Positions 46,401-51,344 of a stretch of 64,000 nucleotides of DNA are shown one piece after another. The translations under genes and the position numbers were made by a program. Where the stretch lies: NCBI GenBank assembly GCA_026018925.1, contig JAKSZU010000005.1, forward strand, positions 22,740,779-22,804,778, written 5' to 3'. Under the pieces are notes generated by a model. That model was not told the origin of the DNA. It saw only the letters and a list, made by a program, of their open reading frames with translations, and did not search any database. Each line of letters begins with the position of its first letter. Within the stretch, counting starts at the first letter, position 1. The stretch is from Tupaia tana (lineage: Eukaryota > Chordata > Mammalia > Scandentia > Tupaiidae).

Positions 46401-49266
46401 TGCTTTCTGCCTCTCTGTCTCTCTCCCCAGTAAGCACACTCACCCTATGGCAAAAGTCTCTCTCTAAAAAAAAAAAAAGTAAGCAGGACTAGCAAATGGC
46501 ATAATGGTTACATTGTTGGCCTCCCACATTACCAACTGCGGTTGAGTCCTGGATCTGATGGCTTAAAACTCATGCTGGGTGCATGTGTGTATGTGCCCAA
46601 AATTCTGAGAGGAGAATAGAGGAGAAGGGACTACAGCATGGCCTTTCCCCATGGAAAGTGATTTCTCATTATGTGTCTCTCTGTCTGTCTCTTCGGTAAG
46701 TACACACACATCCTATAGCAAAAATCTCTCTTAAAAAAAAAAATTAAAGAAAATAAATGGGCGCTAGGGTCAGCAGGTTAGTATGGTAGTTAAAGCACTG
46801 AACTCCCACATGGCTGACTTTACCTCGAGTTCTGGACCTAGTAGCTTGCTTTCTCACTTTCCCTTACTCTCTCTGGTCAAATTAAAAATTAATAAAAATA
46901 ATTAATAAAATTAAATAATTCTTTAAAAGAAAAAGTAAATATATGGGGCTAGCAGGTGGTATGGTGGTTAAGGAGCTCAGCTCCCATGCTGCTGACTGTA
47001 GTTCTGGTTCCTGACCTGGTGGCTTGCTTACTCACTCTCTCACTCTCTCGGTGAGCACGTGTGTCTTATAGCAAATTTTAAAGTAATAATTACAAATAAA
47101 GACAAATAAATAATCCTTTTTAAAAAATACATGAGAATCTTTATAATCTCAACATAGAGAAGTATTTCTTAAATCAAAAAAAAACAACATAAACCATAGA
47201 AAAGTGAAAAATCTATAACATAGAAAATATAAAACTTATTAAACTTTAAGGGACCAGCAGATGGCATAATGGTTACATCACTGGACTCCTACGTAGTCAA
47301 CCACAGTTCGAGTCCTGGACCCGTGGCTTGAAACTCAAGCCTGACATTTGTGCATACATGACTAAAATCCTGAGAAGAGAGTGAAGGAGAAGGGATTGTG
47401 GGGTGACCATCGCCTCTGGGGTGGGGGAGTGACTTCTACTTTCTCTCTCTGGCAAGTGCATGTATTCCATAGCGAAAACTTCTCTTAAAAAAATTAAATT
47501 TAAAACACTAAACACAAAAATGACAAACCATACTCTGAAAGAAACTATTTATGACACACATATCTTATAAAACTTTAAAACCTAAAACTCTTGGAGCCAG
47601 CAGGTGGCATAGTGGTTAAGGCGCTGGATTCCTACATGGCCAACCACAGTTCAACTGGGTCTGCTAGTCCAGGTGCACGTGCTTGCATGTATGTGCCCAA
47701 AATCCCAAGCAGAGAAGGGATTATGGCATGGCCATCCCCAGAGGGGGTGATCTCTCACTTTCCTTCTCTCTCTGTATATCTCCCTCCAGCAGCATACACA
47801 CCCTATGGTGATAATCTGAAAAAAATAAAATAAAATAAAAAAAAACCTCTTATAAAATCAATAGTAAACAAAAGAAAAGTAAACAATCCACTGGGAAAAC
47901 AAAACTCGAGCCAAAATATCTGAAACATCTCTGCAATCAGCAAATTCAAATCACAATTACACATCAACCAGACAGACAAAAATGTTTAAGTTGACAATAC
48001 CAATGTTGTTGAGGATGTAGAACAATGTGTAACATTTTACTGCGGAGAATAAACTGGAACAATCATTTTGGAAAGGTGATATACTTACTAAGATGAAATA
48101 TATGCTTGTCTAAGACTCAGTAATTAAACTCCCAAATATCCCAGAGAAATTCTAGCACACACATATACCAAGAAACATATGCAAGATGTTCACATGTATA
48201 TGTATCTTTTCAAGTATAATTGAACGTACACTTGAGTATAACATGAAAGTATACTTGAAAATGTATATATTGGGCCAGTCCCATGGCCTAGTGGTTAAGG
48301 GAGCCAGGTTCCACATGGCCAGCCATGGTTCAAACCCTCCTCCAAGCAGCCAGACCCAGTGGCTTAAAACTCATGCTGGGCACATGTGCATGTATGCCTT
48401 AAATCCCAAAATCCCAGGAGAATGGAGGAGAAGGGATTGCGGTGTGACCATCCTAGACCCAGGGGGTGATTTCTCACTTTCTATTTTTCTTTGTCTCTCT
48501 GGTGAATGCACATGCCCTATAGTAAAAATCTCCCAAAACAAAAACAAAAAATCCCTTGCCCAAGCAGCTTGAAAACCACACCAGGCATGATACAATGCCC
48601 CAAATCCCAACAGGCTGAAGAAATGAAGGAGAAGGTACTGTGGCATGATGTGCCGTGCACCATTGAGGGTGCTTTCTCTGTCTCTCTCTCCCTCTTTGGC
48701 AAGCATACACACCCTCTGGTAAATAAAAAGAAAAAAAAGTATGTCTTTTATATACACATGTATAAAATTTGGACTAGCAAAAAATAAATAAATAAAACAC
48801 CCTAAGTGCAATTTGGTATAAAAATACCAAATATGATACGAATATGCCATTTGATTTGTTCATATGTATATACATTTTTTTAGATTTTTCTTAAATTAAA
48901 GGGAACGAGTAGGATTTTACAATTTTTTATGGAGTTAAAAAGTATCTGCTATTCTGCAGAATTCCACATCACAAATGTTATTACTGACTTATTAGAAGGG
49001 GGGCCAGGAGTGATCTGATGATTGAAAAATGTTTAGTTGAGATAGGTACCCAAGGATTGAAAATTTTGTTGCATGTGTCCACAATAAAATACACAGGCAA
49101 AATTTATTATTATTATTACTATGGTAAACAGCACAGCTGAAGTCCTTACCCAGGTTTCTTTTTGATGAGTGTCTATAAATAACAGATGTGTGGCGGTAAG
49201 ATACAGTGTTCCCGTCAGTGACTTGTTGCCAGTACTGAATCGGTCAAGTAATTTTACTTGTTCAAC
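10944..49266 (-). CDS. MTMR6: MTMR6, myotubularin-related phosphoinositide 3-phosphatase (exons 2-14; exon 1 outside window)
   Basis: Minus-strand gene. The coding join in transcript order is 49266-49150, 40474-40312, 38814-38657, 38185-38057, 29728-29594, 27328-27196, 25453-25344, 24935-24810, 16625-16576, 15585-15385, 13886-13755, 13672-13546, 11204-10944. Every intron has GT...AG ends and the phases join without a break, giving 613 residues. With the usual 8-residue first exon the protein is 621 aa, the human MTMR6 length as I remember it. Family knowledge: MTMR6 removes the 3-phosphate from PI3P and PI(3,5)P2 on endosomal membranes, pairs with MTMR9 through its coiled coil, and affects KCa3.1 channels and vesicle traffic. 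Domains by residue: PH-GRAM ~1-100, phosphatase ~125-500 with the HCSDGWDRT loop at 335-343, coiled coil ~512-545. The MTMR7/8 paralogues are unlikely because the C-terminal tail ending VARMTC matches MTMR6. Promoter not seen. Confidence 0.96.
11970..12600 (+). mobile_element. ancient L1 (L1M-type) remnant in intron 13
   Basis: Much decayed but in the right order: an AAAAACTCTTACTAATCAGT segment, then AAAAATGGGCAAAGGTC, then the ATGGTCAATAAACGAATGAA part typical of old L1 ORF2 ends, then an L1-like 3' stretch. Confidence 0.5.
12956..13225 (-). mobile_element. family A tRNA-SINE in intron 13
   Basis: Full-length, with duplication AAATATTAYCTAT (12943-12955, 13226-13238). It carries a short CA run at 13110-13126. 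Confidence 0.92.
13546..13672 (-). CDS. MTMR6: MTMR6 exon 13, start of coiled coil (rest of 493, 494-535)
   Basis: One base completing Lys493, then 42 codons: [18 protein letters not shown], then [20 protein letters not shown] and ES. The second half is hydrophilic with leucine/isoleucine heptad spacing. In the family this coiled coil pairs active MTMR6 with the inactive MTMR9. Acceptor ATAAAG, donor GTAAGT. Confidence 0.94.
13755..13886 (-). CDS. MTMR6: MTMR6 exon 12 (rest of 449, 450-492, part of 493)
   Basis: One base, then 43 codons, then two bases: [26 protein letters not shown], then [13 protein letters not shown]. This closes the phosphatase domain. Acceptor TTAAG, donor GTAAGT. Intron 12 below it is only 82 bp, the shortest in the gene. 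Confidence 0.95.
14535..14720 (-). mobile_element. old tRNA-SINE in intron 11
   Basis: Diverged minus-strand copy (TCCATCCTGCTGTGATTTGG and CAAGCGCACCCAGCATG blocks, ending CTACACATCTGG). Confidence 0.6.
14795..14995. other. unassigned repeat-like stretch in intron 11
   Basis: More GC-rich than its surroundings, with an open frame on the minus strand but no homology I recognise. A GGGATCACAGGTGTGCCCAT block recalls SINE sequence. It is not part of the MTMR6 coding join. Confidence 0.3.
15385..15585 (-). CDS. MTMR6: MTMR6 exon 11 (rest of 382, 383-448, part of 449)
   Basis: One base completing Arg382, then 66 codons and two bases of Lys449. It encodes [20 protein letters not shown], the [12 protein letters not shown] stretch and [14 protein letters not shown]. 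The SPVFxQFLECVW block is a core part of the phosphatase domain and the family's SET-interacting region. Residue 385 is His where human has Gln, as I recall. Acceptor GATTAG, donor GTAAGA. Confidence 0.95.
15743..16008 (+). mobile_element. family A tRNA-SINE nested in an older SINE
   Basis: Full-length, with duplication AAGAGAGATTTTTA (15729-15742, 16009-16022). It sits inside the tail end of a minus-strand copy. Confidence 0.92.
16009..16246 (-). mobile_element. older family A tRNA-SINE, host of the nested copy
   Basis: The minus-strand body and head; its A-tail end lies on the other side of the nested SINE at about 15717-15742. Confidence 0.8.
16576..16625 (-). CDS. MTMR6: MTMR6 exon 10 (residues 366-381, plus two bases of 382)
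   Basis: A 50-bp exon encoding [16 protein letters not shown] plus the first two bases of Arg382. The DWxxFGHKF motif follows the catalytic loop in all active myotubularins. Acceptor CTCACAG, donor GTGAGT. It is too short for an ORF scan and was found by reading on from exon 9. Confidence 0.93.
16742..16966 (+). mobile_element. family A tRNA-SINE in intron 9
   Basis: Body shortened around the palindrome. Flanks AACAGCATTTA and AACTGCATTTA are a diverged duplication. Confidence 0.88.
17738..17988 (+). mobile_element. family A tRNA-SINE nested in the intron 9 L1
   Basis: The head enters after an AG-rich patch of L1, and an AGAGA-rich flank follows the A-tail. The GAGCGCAC segment is missing. 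Confidence 0.9.
20005..20188 (+). mobile_element. family B tRNA-SINE nested in the intron 9 L1
   Basis: Standard short family, with AAAAGATGGGG-type flanks on both sides from the L1 target. Confidence 0.9.
21655..21790 (+). mobile_element. MIR fragment
   Basis: MIR head and core: AGTTAAGGATGCAGTTTCT, GGGCTCAATTCCTGGTTTT, ACCACTTCTGCACCTGTGTG. Intron 9. Confidence 0.6.
22098..22357 (-). mobile_element. family A tRNA-SINE, near consensus
   Basis: Well-preserved minus-strand copy in intron 9 with intact A and B boxes, ending CTAACTGCTGGCCCC. Confidence 0.92.
22380..22634 (-). mobile_element. family A tRNA-SINE, second of a tandem pair
   Basis: Same orientation, directly beside the previous copy and more diverged; the T-rich region between them suggests insertion into its A-tail. 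Confidence 0.88.
22690..23060 (+). mobile_element. probable L2 remnant
   Basis: Resembles the conserved CT-rich L2 3' region (a GCAGATCTAATCAAGTTGCT block, then CTCTCTAATGACTTCCA, then ACATTACCTGCAGTCACTGG). Family assignment from memory. Confidence 0.4.
23416..23632 (-). mobile_element. family C SINE
   Basis: Same layout as 8668-8960 (TTTATTTCTCCCATGAGCA at the left, GGGACTGCCTCACAGAGCAT near the right), more diverged. Confidence 0.6.
23695..23968 (+). mobile_element. family D (older) tRNA-SINE
   Basis: The head reads CAGTTAAGGAAGCTGGATCT, and the body CATGCATGCCCAAAACCCC, then CATGCCCTATGGGGATGC. Related copies lie at 30.08, 36.47 and 48.27 kb. Confidence 0.7.
24044..24304 (-). mobile_element. 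family A tRNA-SINE
   Basis: Full-length, with duplication TGTATTTAATTAATT (24029-24043, 24305-24319). Confidence 0.92.
24320..24515 (-). mobile_element. family A tRNA-SINE, internally deleted
   Basis: Minus-strand copy lacking most of the tRNA-like middle (goes from GCACCCGGCGTGAG straight to TCCAGTGACACAGCC). Confidence 0.88.
24583..24790 (-). mobile_element. MER5A-like hAT-Charlie remnant beside exon 9
   Basis: The ends resemble the hAT repeat CAGTGGTTCTCAA in inverted form (AAGGTTTCTCAA at 24593 and GAGAATCACTGGT ending 24790). The inside matches MER5A blocks such as CATTGCCAAATGTCCC. It ends about 20 bp short of the exon 9 donor. Confidence 0.7.
24810..24935 (-). CDS. MTMR6: MTMR6 exon 9, catalytic loop (residues 324-365)
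   Basis: 42 whole codons holding the Cys-x5-Arg phosphatase loop HCSDGWDRT. By residue count the nucleophilic cysteine is 336 (codon at 24897-24899) and the phosphate-binding arginine is 342. The exon goes on with [20 protein letters not shown] and FM. An intact loop places the protein among catalytically active myotubularins. Acceptor TTTTCAG, donor GTAAGA. Confidence 0.97.
25344..25453 (-). CDS. MTMR6: MTMR6 exon 8 (rest of 287, then 288-323)
   Basis: Two bases completing Val287, then 36 codons: [20 protein letters not shown], then [16 protein letters not shown]. The WLRHI motif is conserved in myotubularins. Acceptor TTTTTTAG, donor GTAACT. A family B SINE starts only 44 bp above the acceptor. 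Confidence 0.95.
25497..25716 (+). mobile_element. family B tRNA-SINE next to the exon 8 acceptor
   Basis: Short-family copy in intron 7, antisense to MTMR6, starting 44 bp from exon 8. Flanks AAGGGAGCAAGAG and AAGGAAGCTAAAG suggest a diverged duplication. Confidence 0.88.
25823..26061 (+). mobile_element. family A tRNA-SINE
   Basis: Moderately diverged. GAAAAAGATG occurs on both sides (25812-25821 and 26062-26071). Confidence 0.85.
26444..26637 (-). mobile_element. family A tRNA-SINE, internally deleted
   Basis: Minus-strand copy missing the central body between GGGATTTTGGG and the CCAGTTGACC head part. Confidence 0.75.
26859..27173 (+). mobile_element. family A tRNA-SINE touching the exon 7 donor
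   Basis: Duplication AAAAGGTAARCAATAATC (26841-26858, 27174-27191), 18 bp with one mismatch. The right copy ends at donor position +5 of exon 7. A CA repeat has grown in its CT-rich stretch (27077-27107). Confidence 0.92.
27196..27328 (-). CDS. MTMR6: MTMR6 exon 7 (residues 243-286, plus one base of 287)
   Basis: 44 codons plus one base: [20 protein letters not shown], then [21 protein letters not shown]. The AGKGYE motif is conserved in the phosphatase fold. Acceptor TTTTAG. The donor GTATGA at 27190-27195 touches the target-site duplication of an intronic SINE (see findings). It leaves phase 1. Confidence 0.95.
27629..27902 (+). mobile_element. family A tRNA-SINE in intron 6
   Basis: Near-consensus with intact palindrome region and a long A-tail. 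Confidence 0.92.
27903..29593. other. intron 6 sequence without recognised repeats
   Basis: AT-rich intronic DNA. A short TA-rich patch lies at 29371-29395. No exon or transposon is recognised. Confidence 0.5.
29594..29728 (-). CDS. MTMR6: MTMR6 exon 6 (residues 198-242)
   Basis: 45 whole codons: [20 protein letters not shown], then [20 protein letters not shown] and TRPK. The RCSQP and DTRPK motifs are standard for active myotubularins. Acceptor AATTAG, donor GTATGT. Residue 240 is Ile where human MTMR6 has Met, as I recall. Confidence 0.95.
30078..30318 (+). mobile_element. family D (older) tRNA-SINE
   Basis: Head AGTCTAGTGGTTAAGGGAGC, B box GCAGTTCGAATCTCAG, body diverged. Confidence 0.7.
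30319..31062 (+). mobile_element. L1 ORF2 fragment in MTMR6 intron 5
   Basis: Plus-strand pieces match the L1 ORF2 region after reverse transcriptase ([11 protein letters not shown]-like, FNAILIKLS-like, then [12 protein letters not shown]-like). A CA repeat at 30366-30412 interrupts the start. Confidence 0.75.
31097..31352 (+). mobile_element. family A tRNA-SINE
   Basis: Near-consensus copy whose tail runs into an ATT repeat at 31353-31401. Confidence 0.9.
31353..31401. repeat. ATT microsatellite between two SINE tails
   Basis: About 15 perfect TTA units joining a plus-strand family A tail and a minus-strand family B tail. Confidence 0.9.
31402..31532 (-). mobile_element. family B tRNA-SINE
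   Basis: Minus-strand short-family copy ending CTACCTGCCGGTCC. Confidence 0.85.
31685..33095 (-). mobile_element. L1 3' half, minus strand, relatively intact
   Basis: A long open stretch on the minus strand (32567-33085) reads [20 protein letters not shown], then [18 protein letters not shown] and [17 protein letters not shown]. The next piece (32108-32368) reads [20 protein letters not shown] and [14 protein letters not shown], the ORF2 tail. The 3' UTR ends near 31685. It is the least decayed L1 here and sense-oriented to MTMR6. Confidence 0.88.
33096..34195 (+). mobile_element. L1 ORF2 tail and 3' UTR, plus strand
   Basis: It begins where the minus-strand L1 ends and covers the same part of L1 in the opposite direction, with more decay ([20 protein letters not shown], then [18 protein letters not shown] and TAKTWDQIK). 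It ends at about 34195. Confidence 0.8.
34211..34476 (+). mobile_element. family A tRNA-SINE with replaced palindrome
   Basis: AAAGTAGATTATAG flanks both ends. The usual C6-T-G6 centre is replaced by the hairpin CCTTGTTC...GAACAAGG at 34376-34397. Confidence 0.88.
34619..34871 (+). mobile_element. family A tRNA-SINE
   Basis: Flanks GAAATTAGCAACCTT (34604-34618) and GAAAATCAGCAACCTT (34872-34887) are a slightly diverged duplication. Confidence 0.9.
34888..36130. other. intron 5 sequence without recognised repeats
   Basis: AT-rich intronic DNA; no exon or named repeat seen. A CAAA repeat follows at 36124-36145. Confidence 0.45.
36159..36405 (+). mobile_element. tRNA-SINE, diverged A/B type
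   Basis: Head AGCCAGTAGGTGGCACAGAG, body AAATCCTAAGAGGAGAATGG, palindrome region degraded to CCCCTTTAGGGGG. Confidence 0.8.
36466..36710 (+). mobile_element. family D (older) tRNA-SINE
   Basis: Head CCTTAGTCCAGTGGTTAAGA, then GTTCAGATCCCAGCCCTGGG; body diverged. Confidence 0.7.
36711..37092. other. intron 5 sequence without recognised repeats
   Basis: A-rich intronic DNA. The open frame at 36886-37128 has no homology I recognise and low complexity, so I do not call it a gene. Confidence 0.35.
37107..37379 (+). mobile_element. family A tRNA-SINE
   Basis: Near-consensus, with perfect duplication AAATTAGAAGTCAG (37093-37106, 37380-37393). Confidence 0.93.
37420..37535 (+). mobile_element. MIR fragment
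   Basis: The MIR 3' half is visible: TGATTTACCCTCTCTAAACT followed by CAATTTTCCCATCTGAAAG. Intron 5. Confidence 0.6.
38057..38185 (-). CDS. MTMR6: MTMR6 exon 5 (residues 155-197)
   Basis: 43 whole codons running [18 protein letters not shown], then [19 protein letters not shown] and QDKE. The [12 protein letters not shown] motif is a hallmark of the myotubularin catalytic domain. Acceptor TTTACAG, donor GTAGGA. Intron 4, 471 bp, separates it from exon 4 and carries one young family A SINE. Confidence 0.95.
38243..38498 (+). mobile_element. family A tRNA-SINE in intron 4
   Basis: Flanks AAAATTCTTGACATTGA and AAAATTCTTGACTTTGA are the duplication. Confidence 0.92.
38657..38814 (-). CDS. MTMR6: MTMR6 exon 4 (rest of 102, then 103-154)
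   Basis: Two bases completing Ala102, then 52 codons: [29 protein letters not shown] and the end NREYK. This is the linker and start of the myotubularin phosphatase domain. It differs from the human sequence as I recall it at a few places (for example NDAERL for NDSERL, SNWQL for SHWQL). Acceptor CTATAG, donor GTAACG. Confidence 0.95.
38993..39271 (+). mobile_element. family A tRNA-SINE with G17 tract
   Basis: Duplication AATTATRTCCAG (38981-38992, 39272-39283). The G side of the palindrome has grown to 17 G at 39161-39177. Confidence 0.92.
39284..40311. other. intron 3 sequence without recognised repeats
   Basis: No exon or named repeat. Short open frames on both strands have no homology I recognise. 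Confidence 0.4.
40312..40474 (-). CDS. MTMR6: MTMR6 exon 3 (residues 48-101, plus one base of 102)
   Basis: 54 codons plus one base. It finishes the PH-GRAM domain: the reading runs [11 protein letters not shown], then [10 protein letters not shown], then [19 protein letters not shown]. The acceptor is CTGTAG and the donor is GTATTA, weaker than consensus after +4. It leaves phase 1, and the first two bases of exon 4 complete an alanine codon. Confidence 0.95.
40475..42184. other. intron 2 sequence, few recognised repeats
   Basis: 40720-41060 has CT-rich blocks recalling old L2-type repeats. 41143-41171 is a TA repeat. Around 41320-41400 there is a possible L2 tail. Nothing coding. Confidence 0.4.
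41143..41171. repeat. TA microsatellite
   Basis: About 14 TA units in intron 2. Confidence 0.9.
42185..42290 (+). mobile_element. probable MIR fragment
   Basis: CTACCACTAACCAGTCATAT followed by TCATCTGTAAAATGAAGAAA gives the MIR core order. Short and diverged. Confidence 0.45.
42549..42800 (-). mobile_element. family A tRNA-SINE
   Basis: Minus-strand copy ending CAACTGCTGGTCCC, with TGGTCAATGATTTT and TGGTTAATAATTTT as flanks. Confidence 0.9.
42995..44190 (+). mobile_element. L1 ORF2 tail and 3' UTR in MTMR6 intron 2
   Basis: Plus-strand copy, 5' truncated, starting at the VGKDF-like and [17 protein letters not shown]-like part of ORF2 and running through the 3' UTR to ATGTAAT. Stops in frame. 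Its 3' UTR is similar to that at 4.3-4.56 kb. Confidence 0.82.
44198..44457 (+). mobile_element. family A tRNA-SINE at the L1 3' end
   Basis: Full-length copy directly after the L1 A-rich tail. Confidence 0.9.
44890..45045 (+). mobile_element. MIR SINE
   Basis: MIR core: GACTGTATGACACTGAGCAA, then TCAACTTCCTCATCTATAAA ahead of ACAGAGATTATA. Confidence 0.7.
45190..45345 (+). mobile_element. L2 3' end remnant
   Basis: TCTAGAATGTGGGGTCCATG, AAGCAGAATTTTTATGTC, then GTACTGAATAAATGTG follow the L2 tail pattern. Confidence 0.55.
45370..45725 (+). mobile_element. ancient L1 ORF2 remnant in intron 2
   Basis: Decayed plus-strand L1: the CTACTAGATATCAAAACTTA block, followed by the GTAGTATGATACTTG and CACACCATACACCAAACTAT blocks seen in old mammalian L1 ORF2. 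Confidence 0.5.
45839..46086 (+). mobile_element. family A tRNA-SINE, first of a six-copy cluster
   Basis: Perfect 17-bp duplication AAAATAGCTAAGTGGAT (45822-45838, 46087-46103). Confidence 0.93.
46231..46476 (+). mobile_element. family A tRNA-SINE, 5' truncated
   Basis: Lacks the first ~15 bases of the head and starts at AATGGTGTAATAGTTATG. Confidence 0.85.
46485..46745 (+). mobile_element. family A tRNA-SINE
   Basis: Diverged; head GACTAGCAAATGGCATAATG. Confidence 0.85.
46768..46934 (+). mobile_element. family B tRNA-SINE
   Basis: Short family, AATTAATAAAA-type tail. Confidence 0.85.
46944..47105 (+). mobile_element. tRNA-SINE with B-type body and A-type end
   Basis: The family B head and short body are followed by the family A end GGTGAGCACGTGTGTCTTAT and AGCAAA, so it joins the two families. 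Confidence 0.7.
47250..47503 (+). mobile_element. family A tRNA-SINE
   Basis: Diverged copy; head GGGACCAGCAGATGGCATAA. Confidence 0.88.
47593..47849 (+). mobile_element. tRNA-SINE, last of the six-copy cluster
   Basis: Head with a TGGTTAAGGCGCTGG variant, shortened body, AAAAT-repeat tail. Confidence 0.82.
47870..48205 (+). mobile_element. ancient L1 remnant in intron 2
   Basis: Resembles the old L1M 3' region: CATCAACCAGACAGACAAAA, then TGTTGAGGATGTAGAACAA, then CCCAAATATCCCAGAGAAATT. Strongly diverged. Confidence 0.5.
48273..48735 (+). mobile_element. family D SINE split by a headless family A SINE
   Basis: The outer family D copy has its head at 48273-48347 and its body from about 48553. 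A 5'-truncated family A copy (about 48348-48545, starting CCAGACCCAGTGGC) lies between, with CCAAGCAG on both sides. Confidence 0.75.
49150..49266 (-). CDS. MTMR6: MTMR6 exon 2 (residues 9-47)
   Basis: 39 whole codons, phase 0 at both ends. The reading begins [10 protein letters not shown] and ends HQKETW, the first strands of the PH-GRAM domain that binds membrane lipid. The acceptor is a T-rich tract ending TTTTTTAG just above 49266; the donor is GTAAGG just below 49150. In human MTMR6 only a short start peptide precedes this exon. No such exon is visible between here and 64000, so intron 1 is longer than 14.7 kb. Confidence 0.95.
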
Positions 49267-50245
49267 CTAAAAAAGAAGAAAATGTTATTTTCCATTTCAA
49301 AAATACTATGAATTCTTTTTCTGTTATCCCATGATTTAAATGTATTATTTTCAATTTTTTCATTTCTATTCAAAACCATAAAAGTTTATTTAATATTCAT
49401 TGTTAAATTTCATATATTTTTGGGGGGGACATATAGACCACTAACAACATGGGTATTATTTACTGTTAACATATGTAAACCCCTTTGTTTAGGAAAAAAA
49501 TATTAGCACAATATATTAAGGGGAACAAATAAGGGAGATGCAGTATGATAAATAAAAACATATTTCATGCTCAAGTCGATATTTTTATTTGAAGCTGGAA
49601 AATCAAATAATGAAGTTTTAGAAGTAAACTACCTGAAAAATTAAATCAGGAACCAGTTAAATGTTTGTAACCTCCAGCTTAAGTCTCTAAATTCTCTTCA
49701 TCATCACACACCAAGACAATGATCACTTGTGTCCAGCTCTGGGCTTTCTATTCACACTGTTGTCTCTTCCTAAAATGTCTATTCTTCTTGGCCAAGTGTT
49801 AAACATTCTCCAGTGCTCACTGACACCCTACTTACTAACACAAATCTTTTTCAAAAAATTAACTTATTCCTTTTGTCTTAACTTTTTATTTCTTCCTAGT
49901 TCTCAGTTCCCCGGCACAAATTATATCTTTGGCTTCTCTGGCCTCCTCTAGTGCCTGAGGCAGTGAGGTACATGGTATGTCTTTACTAAGAAATACATAC
50001 AAGGTTGCTTCTAAAGTGAGAGTTGGCACTGGGGTTACTCAGCAATGTGCAGACTACCGTCTCCAAACTTACTGTTTTCCTTTTACAGCCTTATGGGAAA
50101 AAAAAGAAAAATAACCAATACCACCTTGAATTTTTTTAATTTACAAGTAGAAGAGCAGCATGTTCTGGAGAGTTCTAAAAGGTGTCTGTGTTTTCAAAGC
50201 CATCCAGATAGTTAACCATTATCTCATTAATTGTACACATTTCTT

Positions 50246-50500
50246 GGGCCAATAGGTGGCGTGGAGGTCAAGTAGGCTGGCACCCATGTGGCTGACTATG
50301 CCGGACTACCGGGACCATGTGGTTTGAGTCCTGACCCAGTGGCTTGAAATGTATGCCAAGTGCATATGTTTGCATGCTAAAATCCCGAGAGGAGAATGGA
50401 GAAGGGATTGTGACAGGGCCACCCCCTGCAGGTGATTTCTCACTTCCTCTCTCACTTTCTCTCTCTGGCAAATGCACATACCCTATGGCAAACTAAAGAC
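50246..50500 (+). mobile_element. tRNA-SINE, diverged
   Basis: Head GGGCCAATAGGTGGCGTGG, duplicated B-box area, A-type end. TGTACA...TTTCT flanks both sides. Confidence 0.82.
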
Positions 50501-50728
50501 AACAAAACTGTACATTTCTCCCATATATATTTTCTTTCTCTTACTTTAGTGAAGAACAAAATTCCCCCTTTATGAAATTATAATCTTGAAAGTGATCAAT
50601 CATCACCATTTAAAAGGCTAATTAGTTTCTCCTACCTTCCCCAGTTCCAGAAATCTACTTTCACAGTTTTTACATGTATCAGTACTTGTTCAAATAGGCT
50701 AAATTTAAGTGTAAAAATCTTAAATTTG

Positions 50729-51229
50729 CAGAGAGGCCTTGGCAGGGAAAATGGCAGGCGGGAAGGTGGGAGAGGAGAAGCCTGAAAAGCGCAGTGAGCT
50801 GGAGCCACTGGAGTAATGGAGGGGAAAGTTCCAGTTGCTGCGATCAGCTGAAGCAGCAGCTGAAGAGCTCCCAACAACTCCAAGAAAGATCTCCAAGCTC
50901 GGGTTTGCCACAGAACGTCAGAAGGCAAGAAAAGCATCAGCCATATCCATCAAACTTGGATCAAGTAAGCCTAAAGAAACTACTCCAACTCTTGTTCCAA
51001 AACCCTTTCAGTAGCAGCGACTTTTAATGAAGTTGAAGATAATGAACCAGAGGAAATGCCTCCAGAAGCAAAGACGAGGGTGAAGAATATAGGAAGGGAT
51101 ACACCAGCGTCAGCTGGACCAAATTCCTGCAATAAAGGAAAGCACGGGTTTTCTGATAACCTGAAGCTAAATATAAAATCTCTTGCAAAATGTCCATGAC
51201 CAAGACTATTAAATAATGTGTCTTGAAAT
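50729..51229 (+). pseudogene. PCNP: PCNP processed pseudogene in MTMR6 intron 1
   Basis: Intronless, broken copy of PCNP (PEST proteolytic signal-containing nuclear protein, a small nuclear protein). From an ATG near 50751 it reads MAGGKVGEEKPEK. It then has a large internal deletion and a stop near 50815. Later pieces match in changing frames: [33 protein letters not shown]-like, then [27 protein letters not shown] and [10 protein letters not shown], ending near a frame-shifted VHDQD and stop. Several frameshifts and an in-frame TAG near 51013 mean it cannot make the protein. PCNP 3' UTR sequence may continue further right around later SINEs; I did not fix its end or an A-tail. Confidence 0.88.
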
Positions 51230-51344
51230 TGGGGTGTGGGTGGGTATAAAATTAAAAGGAAGTTTCCTTTTTTAAAGAATGGTATAAAATTATCTTTGGA
51301 GCCACTTTTTTCTTCTTCTTTTTCATTTTCATTTTTTTTTTTTT

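Noticed and set aside
45839-47849. Regularly spaced similar units that could suggest a CRISPR array
   Set aside because: The units are 160-260 bp SINEs with A-tails and target duplications in mammalian DNA.
50794-51027. A 77-codon open frame in the PCNP region as a small gene
   Set aside because: It mixes two frames of a decayed PCNP copy with frameshifts; the true PCNP order runs across stops.
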